A stretch of 64,000 bases of DNA from Kitasatospora viridis (GTDB lineage: Bacteria > Actinomycetota > Actinomycetes > Streptomycetales > Streptomycetaceae), in NCBI RefSeq assembly GCF_007829815.1, contig NZ_VIWT01000005.1, positions 590,084 to 654,083 of the forward strand, given 5' to 3'. Below are positions 58,655 to 64,000 of this stretch, in pieces; position 1 is the first letter of the stretch, and each line of letters opens with the position of its first letter. The position numbers and the translations under genes were made by a program. The notes beneath the pieces are model-generated. The model was given only the letters and a program-made list of their open reading frames with translations. It had not been told where the DNA came from and searched no databases.

Positions 58655-59575
58655 ATGGACGTGCTGAGCGATGTGCTGCACCGGGCCCGGGCCGGCGAGG
58701 CGCGGATCCACCAGTTGATCCAGCGGCCGCCGTGGTCGGTGCAGTTCGCCGACCCGCCGTCGCTCGCCGTGGTGGCCGCCCTCGGCGGGACCGCCTCGGT
58801 GCGGCTCGACGGCGAGGCGGTGCTGCTGGCGGGCGGGGACATCGCCCTGATCAGCCGGGCCGACGGCTACACCATTGCGGACGCCCCCGACTCCCCGCCG
58901 CAGGTCGTGATCCGCGGCGGGTACAAGCAGTTCATCGAGGACGGGTCCATGGCCGGGCGGCAGTTGGGCCCCCGGACGTACGGTGACGGGCTGCCCGGCT
59001 CCACCGTCGTGCTGCACGCCGGCTACCGCTTGCGCGGTGAGGTGGGCCGGCGGCTGCTGGCGATGCTGCCCGGGCTGGCCGTGCTGCCCGCCGGGCCACG
59101 CACCCGGCAGGTGCTGGAACTGCTCTCCGGCGAGGTCGCCCAGGAGGAGCCCGGACAGGACGCGGTGCTCGGGCGGCTGCTGGACCTCGTGCTGGTGCTG
59201 GCCCTGCGCGCCCTCTGCGCCCAGCCGGGCGACGAACTGCCGCACTGGCGCGGTGCGTTGGCCGACCCCGGGATCGGCGAGGCGCTGCGCCTGCTGCACG
59301 AGCGGCCGGCCCACCGCTGGACGGTGGCCGAACTGGCCGCGAGCGCCGGCCAGTCGCGCTCCGCCTTCGCCGCGCGGTTCAGCCGCGTGGTCGGCGAACC
59401 GCCGCTCGGCTACCTGACGGGCTGGCGGATGACGCTGGCCGCCGACCTGTTGCGCGAGACCGAGCACAGCGTCGAGGCCGTGGCGCGCGAGGTGGGGTAC
59501 GCGGACGCCTTCGCGTTCAGCACGGCGTTCAAGCGGGCGCACGGGGTCAGCCCCTCGGTCTGGCGGCGCGGCTGA
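58655..59575 (+). CDS. AraC-family regulator with cupin-type ligand domain
   Basis: A 306-residue regulator. A cupin_6-like N-terminal domain spans about residues 5-165 (W-S-V-Q-F-A-D-P-P-S-L, then G-D-I-A-L-I-S). The AraC helix pair at 200-306 includes W-T-V-A-E-L-A-A-S-A-G-Q-S-R-S-A-F-A-A-R-F and V-A-R-E-V-G-Y-A-D-A-F-A-F-S-T-A-F-K-R. It probably regulates the divergent NmrA-like gene. A 23-bp duplication covers its stop. Confidence 0.92.
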   Translation: MDVLSDVLHRARAGEARIHQLIQRPPWSVQFADPPSLAVVAALGGTASVRLDGEAVLLAGGDIALISRADGYTIADAPDSPPQVVIRGGYKQFIEDGSMAGRQLGPRTYGDGLPGSTVVLHAGYRLRGEVGRRLLAMLPGLAVLPAGPRTRQVLELLSGEVAQEEPGQDAVLGRLLDLVLVLALRALCAQPGDELPHWRGALADPGIGEALRLLHERPAHRWTVAELAASAGQSRSAFAARFSRVVGEPPLGYLTGWRMTLAADLLRETEHSVEAVAREVGYADAFAFSTAFKRAHGVSPSVWRRG

Positions 59576-59615
59576 TCGACCCGAGGTTGCGTGGCTGATC
59601 GACCCGAGGTTGCGT
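59570..59615. repeat. Perfect 23-bp tandem duplication over the AraC stop codon
   Basis: The unit starting GGCTGATCGACCCGAGG is at 59570-59592 and 59593-59615 without mismatch. The first copy contains the TGA (59573-59575) of the AraC gene and the second a copy of it. A recent slippage event is the simplest cause. Confidence 0.85.
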
Positions 59616-59773
59616 CAACCCGCAAGTCTGGATGACGAGTTCACCGGAAATCCACAGCTTCCACCCTCTTGCTCAGCGCATGACAATCAGCGACTCTGTA
59701 ATGCCCACCAGAGCCCCCCACATGGCTCGGGTGGGCTCGCGAGCATCTGTTCGTCCCCCACAGAGGAGCCAGC

Positions 59774-60487
59774 ATGCGCAAGTTCCTGATACGCGTCGCC
59801 ACCCTCGCGGCCGCGGCCACCGCTCTCGCCCCCGTCGCGCCGACCACCGCCGCAGCCGCCCAGGGCATGGCGTTCCGCCCCCTGAGCTACAACATCAACG
59901 GCTACAACTGGGGCGGCTACGCAGCCCAGGGCAGCGGCTTCACCTCCGTCTCGGCCAGCTGGACCGAGCCGAACGCCAGCTGCAACTCCACCAACGACCT
60001 CTACGCGCCCTGGGTCGGCATCGACGGCTACGGCTCGTCCACCGTCGAGCAGACCGGTGTCGCGACCGACTGCTCCAGCGGCAGCCCCGTCGACCAGGCC
60101 TGGTACGAGATGTACCCGGCGAACCCGGTCTACCTGAGCAGCAGCTCGTACCCGGTGTCGGCCGGCGACCACATCAACGCCTCGGTCACCTACGCCGGGA
60201 GCAGCAAGTACACCCTCAAGCTCAACGACTCCTCGCGGGGTTGGACCTACACCACCACCAAGTCGCTGTCCGCGAGCCGGGCCAGCGCCGAGGTCATCAT
60301 CGAGTCGCCGACCGGGTCCTACCCGAACTTCGGGACCCTCAACTTCACCTCGGCCACCGTCAACGGCAAGTCGCTCGGGTCCTCCAACCCGGTCGCGATG
60401 GACCCGTCGAACGGCGCCTACGAGGCCACCACCAGCGGCCTCGGCTCCAACGGCACCAGCTTCAGCGAGACCTTCCTGCAGGAGTAG
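59774..60487 (+). CDS. Secreted G1-family glutamic endopeptidase (eqolisin-like)
   Basis: A 237-residue exported protein. Residues 1-29 form a signal peptide (hydrophobic core, A-A-A-A cut). The mature part shows the G1 pattern N-W-G-G-Y-A-A, W-x-G-I-D-G-Y then Q93, and A-E173-V-I-I-E-S-P; Q93 and E173 are the expected catalytic dyad. A-W-Y-E-M-Y-P and V-S-A-G-D-H-I are also conserved. ATG at 59774, AGGAG upstream. Such peptidases work best in acid, which is family knowledge and untested here. Confidence 0.85.
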   Translation: MRKFLIRVATLAAAATALAPVAPTTAAAAQGMAFRPLSYNINGYNWGGYAAQGSGFTSVSASWTEPNASCNSTNDLYAPWVGIDGYGSSTVEQTGVATDCSSGSPVDQAWYEMYPANPVYLSSSSYPVSAGDHINASVTYAGSSKYTLKLNDSSRGWTYTTTKSLSASRASAEVIIESPTGSYPNFGTLNFTSATVNGKSLGSSNPVAMDPSNGAYEATTSGLGSNGTSFSETFLQE

Positions 60488-60572
60488 CGGCACCCGGCGC
60501 TGGGGCGGACGCCCGCCCCAGCGCACACCCGCCCCAGCGCACGCCCGCCGAGCGGCGCCCTATGCTGCTGCG

Positions 60573-61154
60573 GTGCACGAGACCACCACCCCGACCCTGC
60601 TGTTCGTCATCGGCCCGGCCGCCGTCGGCAAGATGACCGTGGGCGGCGCGATCGCCGAGCGCACCGGGTTCAAGCTGTTCCACAACCACATGACCATCGA
60701 GCCGTTGGCGCGGCTGTTCGGCCACGGGTCGCCGCAGTTCCAGCGGCTCAACCACGGCTTCCGCGAGCAGATCCTCGCCGAGGCGGCCGGCAGCGACCTG
60801 CCCGGCCTGGTGTTCACCCTGGTCTGGGCCTTCGACGACCCCGAGGACGCGGCGCTGGTCGAGCGCTACACCGCCCCCTTCCGCGAGCGCGGTGCGCGGA
60901 TCCTCTTCCTGGAGCTGACGGCCGATCAGGCGGTGCGGCTCGTGCGCAACGCGGGCGAGACGCGGCTCGCCGAGAAGCCCTCCAAGCGGGACCTGGAGTG
61001 GTCGAACCGGAACCTGGTCGGCATGGACGCCAAGCACCGGCTGAACTCCATCGACGAGTTCGCCCACGTCCCCGAGTCGCACCTGCTGGTGGACAACACC
61101 GAGTTGGCGCCGGCCGAGGTCGCCGAGCGGGCGGTGGCGTACTTCGGGCTCTGA
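60573..61154 (+). CDS. P-loop NTPase (AAA/shikimate-kinase-like)
   Basis: A 193-residue nucleotide-binding protein. The P-loop is G-P-A-A-V-G-K-M-T (about residues 14-22), and V-W-A-F-D-D-P-E-D follows in the middle. F-L-E-L-T-A-D-Q-A-V-R-L-V-R-N and K-R-D-L-E-W-S resemble small AAA or kinase-like proteins of streptomycetes. GTG at 60573 has a TATGCT at 60563-60568 just before it, so the message could be leaderless. The substrate is unknown. Confidence 0.75.
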   Translation: MHETTTPTLLFVIGPAAVGKMTVGGAIAERTGFKLFHNHMTIEPLARLFGHGSPQFQRLNHGFREQILAEAAGSDLPGLVFTLVWAFDDPEDAALVERYTAPFRERGARILFLELTADQAVRLVRNAGETRLAEKPSKRDLEWSNRNLVGMDAKHRLNSIDEFAHVPESHLLVDNTELAPAEVAERAVAYFGL

Positions 61155-61214
61155 ACCGTCGTGGCGGTGACAGCGAAGGCGAACGTGAGGGCGAACGTGA
61201 GGGCGGAGGCGAAG

Positions 61215-61244
61215 GCCCGGCGGGGCCGGTCGGCCCCGCCGGGC
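61215..61244. terminator. Bidirectional terminator between convergent genes
   Basis: GCCCGGCGGGGCCG (61215-61228) and CGGCCCCGCCGGGC (61231-61244) are perfect 14-bp complements with a 2-nt loop, between the P-loop NTPase and the I36 inhibitor gene. A GGGCGAACGTGA direct repeat lies just before it (about 61178-61201). Confidence 0.7.
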
Positions 61245-61258
61245 GGCACCTCGACGCG

Positions 61259-61657
61259 TCAGTCCAACTGGACCGAGGAGGCCTGGTCGTTGAACCACGC
61301 CGGGACGTCGGTGCAGTGGCCGGGATTGACCGTGATGCTCTGGCCCTCGTACCCATCTGCGGAGAAGAGCGTGGCCGCGGTGCCGGAGTGGTTGCAGACC
61401 GAGCTGACGATCTTGTCGAAGTTGTTGTCGGAGAGCCAGCCGATCGACTCGTCGGTCAGCAGCACGCGGCCGTTGGCGGGCTGGTTGAGTCCGTAGTTCT
61501 CGTAGAGACAGACGAACCCGTCGCGGCACACGCCGGCGCCCTGTCCGGAAGGCAGCACGTTCACGGTGCGCGGAGCGGCCGAGGCCGACTGCACGGGGAT
61601 GACGGCCAGGCCGGCGAGCAGGGCGGTGCCCAGGACGAAGGAAAGGCGTCGCTTCAA
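61259..61657 (-). CDS. Secreted peptidase inhibitor I36-family protein
   Basis: A 132-residue protein with a signal peptide (residues 1-28, ending A-S-A-A). The mature part has four Cys (G-V-C-R-D-G-F-V-C-L-Y-E-N and S-V-C-N-H-S-G, then G-H-C) and the crystallin-like G-F-V-C-L-Y/D-N-N-F-D-K-I-V-S-S-V pattern of the SMI-type I36 family. Secreted proteases occur in the same window (28233 and 59774), but no direct link is shown. ATG at 61657 follows GGAGCAA. Confidence 0.85.
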   Translation of the reverse strand: MKRRLSFVLGTALLAGLAVIPVQSASAAPRTVNVLPSGQGAGVCRDGFVCLYENYGLNQPANGRVLLTDESIGWLSDNNFDKIVSSVCNHSGTAATLFSADGYEGQSITVNPGHCTDVPAWFNDQASSVQLD

Positions 61658-61804
61658 GGATTGCTCCTCGGTTGGTGGGGGAGATTCCCCCGACTTCCCG
61701 CATCATGGGCAGGCGGCGTGATGATCGTACGGAGGCACAGGTATCTGTACGAACAATCACCGGGATGGGTGAGTGCGGGTGGGGCGGCCGGGTGTGACGG
61801 TGGC

Positions 61805-62200
61805 TCACGCCTCCGGCCCGACCGTGGCCCACACCAGCTTGCCGATCCCCTCGCGTGGCCCGAACCCCCGGTCGCGGGACAGCCGTTCGACCAGCAGCAG
61901 CCCACGGCCGCACTCCTCGTCCGCGCCGACGGGCGCGAGGGTGGGCGGCTTGCCGCTGGCGTCGTGGACTTCGATGCGAAGGAGGGCGGGGGAGAGGTCG
62001 AAGCGGATGAAGATGAGTTGCTCCGGCCCGCTGCGCCCGTGCAGCAGGGCGTTGGTGACGAGCTCACTGAGGATCACCTCGGCGTCGCAGGCGAAGAGTT
62101 CACCGTTGGGGACGGGATCGGCGAGGAAGTCGCGGAGCATGGTGCGGGCGGTGCCGGCCGACTTCCGGTGCTGGGGGAGCCAGGCGGAGTGGGTGGTCAT
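61805..62200 (-). CDS. Anti-sigma/HATPase-type ATP-binding protein
   Basis: A 131-residue protein of the SpoIIAB/RsbW-like histidine-kinase ATPase family. N-box E-L-V-T-N-A-L-L-H, G1 box V-H-D-A-S-G, and G-R-G-L-L-L-V-E-R-L-S are present. In Streptomyces such genes lie next to XRE/DUF397 pairs, as here. ATG at 62200 with AAAGG upstream. Probably sequesters a regulator or sigma factor; partner unknown. Confidence 0.88.
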   Translation of the reverse strand: MTTHSAWLPQHRKSAGTARTMLRDFLADPVPNGELFACDAEVILSELVTNALLHGRSGPEQLIFIRFDLSPALLRIEVHDASGKPPTLAPVGADEECGRGLLLVERLSRDRGFGPREGIGKLVWATVGPEA

Positions 62201-62285
62201 GTCGAGCCTTTCTCTTCCGGTTTAGCGACATCACTTCAGCAGAACCGAGTAGGCTCGACGGCACTTGACTGTCGATTAGAAAGTT

Positions 62286-62303
62286 GCAATCCGGTCGGAT
62301 TGC
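62286..62303. promoter_or_regulatory. Inverted repeat upstream of the XRE gene
   Basis: GCAATCC-GGTC-GGATTGC is a perfect 7-4-7 palindrome before the XRE start region, after a TTGACT (62265-62270). A plausible operator of this divergent ATPase/XRE pair. Confidence 0.5.
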
Positions 62304-62329
62304 CCATCCCGAGTATGAAAGGGGAGGTC

Positions 62330-63162
62330 ATGGGGGTGGAGGGGGACGATCGGCCCGAGAGCTTGACTCCGTTGGAACGCTTCGGAGTCGAGGTCAGAGA
62401 AGTCCGACAGGGTAAGAAAATCACACAAAAAGCCCTCGGGACTGTGTCCGGCTACTCCGAGGCCTATGTGAGCAAGTCGAGAACGGCACGATGGTGCCCT
62501 CGGAGCGTTTCGCGGCGGGGTGTGACGTCGCCTTCCAGACCAACGGCCTCTTCGTGCGCATGCGGGACCGGATTTTCGACCCCGAGGATGCGTCATGGTT
62601 CCAGCCGTACCTCTGGTTCGAACGCCAGGCACTTGAGATTCTGGACTTCTCGCCGATCGGCGTCATGGGGATGTTCCAGACGGCTGAATACGCACGGGCG
62701 ATCTTCTCGGCGGGCCATCCCAGAAAAACCCCGGAGAAGATCGAAGTCATGGTGGAAGAACGATTGAAGCGTCACGAGCTGCTCGAACGGAAGGATCCCC
62801 CGGCGTTCTGGGTGGTCTTCCATGAGGGTTGCCTGCGCACGCCAGTGGGCGGGGTGGGAGTCATGGCCGCGCAGCTGGACCACTTGCTGAAGTCGGCGGA
62901 ATCGCCGAACGTGGACTTCCAGGTGCTGTCGTTCACCGCAGGTGCGATCGCCGCCCACACCACGCCGTTCACCCTGGTCAGGCTCCCCAATGCACAGACC
63001 GAACTCTACGGTGACGGGCTCATGGCCGGAAAGGTCTTCCAATCGTCGGGCACAGTGGTTGAGTTCTCGGGGCACTATGAGCGGATGCGTGCGCACGCGC
63101 TCCCGCCGGACCGTTCGTTGGAATTCATCGCGGAACTCGCCGAGGGGTACCGAAAGTGCTGA
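62330..63162 (+). pseudogene. XRE/DUF5753-type regulator with one-base frameshift
   Basis: The N-terminal frame (ATG 62330, alternatives 62315 or GTG 62336) encodes a helix-turn-helix start, L-E-R-F-G-V-E-V-R-E-V-R, then T-V-S-G-Y-S-E-A-Y-V-S-K. At about 62476/62477 one base is missing: inserting a G would restore V-E-N-G-T-M-V-P-S-E-R-F and join the 223-residue DUF5753-type domain that continues to 63162. As it stands, the first frame runs on into unrelated residues and the second lacks the HTH. Either a real mutation or a sequencing error; the flanking coding signal is otherwise good. Confidence 0.85.
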
Positions 63163-63284
63163 GCGCCTTGGTGTGGCAGACGTCAACTCACAGTGCCAAG
63201 GACCCCGACGGCCCGGCGCTCAGCCTCACCACTGACGCCTGGTCAGCTTTCCTCGACCAGCTCAAGCAGCTCAAGGGCGCCTGA
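63156..63284 (+). CDS. Short DUF397-like protein lacking its middle
   Basis: A 42-residue frame, starting GTG within the XRE stop and ending TGA at 63284. It keeps the start (A-L-V-W-Q-T-S-T-H-S) and end (A-K-D-P-D-G-P-A-L-S-L then A-W-S-A-F-L) of DUF397 proteins. The central 20-25 residues, with the usual N-C-V-E-V and V-A-V-R-D, are absent. DUF397 genes regularly follow XRE/DUF5753 genes. Too short for the ORF threshold but well supported by position and motifs; probably non-functional. Confidence 0.7.
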   Translation: MLSALVWQTSTHSAKDPDGPALSLTTDAWSAFLDQLKQLKGA

Positions 63285-63287
63285 CGG

Positions 63288-64000
63288 TCACTCCGCGAGG
63301 GTGGCGAGGTCGCTCAGGACTCGGGCCGCCGGGGCCGGGGCGACCAGCCAGCCCAGGTGGCTGCTGGTCAGCGTGCGGACGTCGTAGGGGTTGTCCGGCG
63401 TCAGGGTGTCGCCCTCGCGGATCATCCGGTCCTGCATGGCGAGGGGGATGCTGGCGTCCTCGGTGAGCCGGATGTAGGTCTTCGGGATCCAGCCCCAACT
63501 GGCCTTCTGCGCGCGGTCGTCCGGCGTGCCGACGTCGAGGTTCTCGTCCGGCTGGAAGGTGTTGAGGAAGGCCAGGAACTCCTCGTCCGTCCCGTCGGCC
63601 AGGAACGCCGCCTTGAAGGCGGCGAGCACGCCGGCGTCGGCGGTGCGGAAGTTGGAGCGCAGCAGCCCGAGTTCGGCGGGGTTGCCGACCATCGCCGCGA
63701 TCAGGCCGGTGGCGTCGACCGTGGCCATCTCGGGCTCGGCGTAGTAGGCGCTGACGTCGAGGTCGACGGGGCACCAGGCGGAGACGTAGATGATGCGGTC
63801 GATCAGGTCGGGGCGCTGGTTGGCCGCGACGGTGGCGGTCAGCCCGCCCCGGCTGTGCGAGACGAGGATGACCGGCCCGTTCCGCTTGGCCCGCTCCAGC
63901 ACCCCGATCAGGTGCGCGGCGTTGTCGGCGAGCGTGACGCCCTTGATCGCCCCGGGTGCGGTGGCGAGCTCGGCGAGGTCCTGCGGTGCCTGGTAGGCCC
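63288..64000 (-). CDS. Alpha/beta hydrolase (N-terminus beyond window)
   Basis: At least 236 residues of an alpha/beta hydrolase; the start lies past the window edge, since the frame is open to 64000. The nucleophile motif is V-S-H-S-R-G-G, followed by I-I-Y-V-S-A-W-C-P; the C-terminal H-L-G-W holds the likely catalytic His. It resembles the salicylate-esterase-like/EST family hydrolases. It begins 4 nt after the DUF397 stop on the other strand. Substrate unknown. Confidence 0.85.
   Translation of the reverse strand, partial: AYQAPQDLAELATAPGAIKGVTLADNAAHLIGVLERAKRNGPVILVSHSRGGLTATVAANQRPDLIDRIIYVSAWCPVDLDVSAYYAEPEMATVDATGLIAAMVGNPAELGLLRSNFRTADAGVLAAFKAAFLADGTDEEFLAFLNTFQPDENLDVGTPDDRAQKASWGWIPKTYIRLTEDASIPLAMQDRMIREGDTLTPDNPYDVRTLTSSHLGWLVAPAPAARVLSDLATLAE

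Overview
The window is high-GC actinobacterial DNA, most likely from a Streptomyces/Kitasatospora-type organism. This is inferred from pervasive third-position G/C, many GTG starts, GTGA/ATGA start-stop overlaps and typical Streptomyces gene families (MmyB-type and GlxA-type regulators, an ATPase/XRE/DUF397 set, YbjQ-family operons, secreted G1, S1 and I36 proteins). No rRNA, tRNA, CRISPR array, replication origin or complete transposase gene was seen. About 65 genes were recognised. The first and last are cut by the window edges.

Layout. (1) 1-3529: a translationally coupled operon of a CoxL/CoxS/CoxM-type molybdenum dehydrogenase with an FkbM methyltransferase between coxL and coxS and a serine hydrolase at the end. 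(2) 3561-5440: rmlA and rmlB (dTDP-sugar synthesis). (3) 5559-10809: the most interesting region. It has a single-domain LuxR regulator, a palindrome-rich leader of about 900 bp, a 36-residue double-glycine precursor peptide, three hairpins, a C39-peptidase ABC exporter and a free-standing NRPS-like condensation-domain protein, ended by a 12-bp-stem terminator. (4) 10829-16730: a 3-hydroxyisobutyrate-dehydrogenase-like enzyme, an SNF2 helicase and a YbjQ-family operon. (5) 17058-25788: the urease operon ureA-(His-rich CbiX-like protein)-ureB-ureC-ureF-ureG-ureD, followed by two tandem ammonium transporters that both carry Glu at the first twin-His position. (6) 25833-38594: a cupin, a type II thioesterase, an SDR, a secreted S1 protease, a pyroglutamate-utilisation unit (pcp, DUF979 and DUF969 transporter subunits, GntR regulator with an operator), a BNR-repeat secreted protein, two regulator/partner pairs and a strong terminator. 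(7) 38686-48992: a Tat-exported unknown protein, a HypX-like protein, a DUF1152 gene split by a 158-bp MITE-like element, methyl/acetyltransferases, secreted peptidase-like and HNH proteins, and a ketosynthase. (8) 49066-53644: a reductive pyrimidine/hydantoin catabolic operon. (9) 53802-64000: transporters, an ArsR-like regulator with nested operators, AraC and NmrA genes, a secreted G1 peptidase, an I36 inhibitor, and a decaying XRE/DUF397 pair (one-base frameshift; shortened partner).

How the genes work together. Urease releases ammonium beside two Amt proteins, and the His-rich CbiX-like protein is a plausible nickel handler because no ureE is present. Pcp releases pyroglutamate, which the DUF969/DUF979 pair is thought to transport, under a GntR regulator with a consensus operator. 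Region 3 looks like a peptide-secretion or RiPP-like system whose modifying step, if any, would be an acyl or condensation reaction. No lanthipeptide, lasso, radical-SAM or YcaO enzyme is present.
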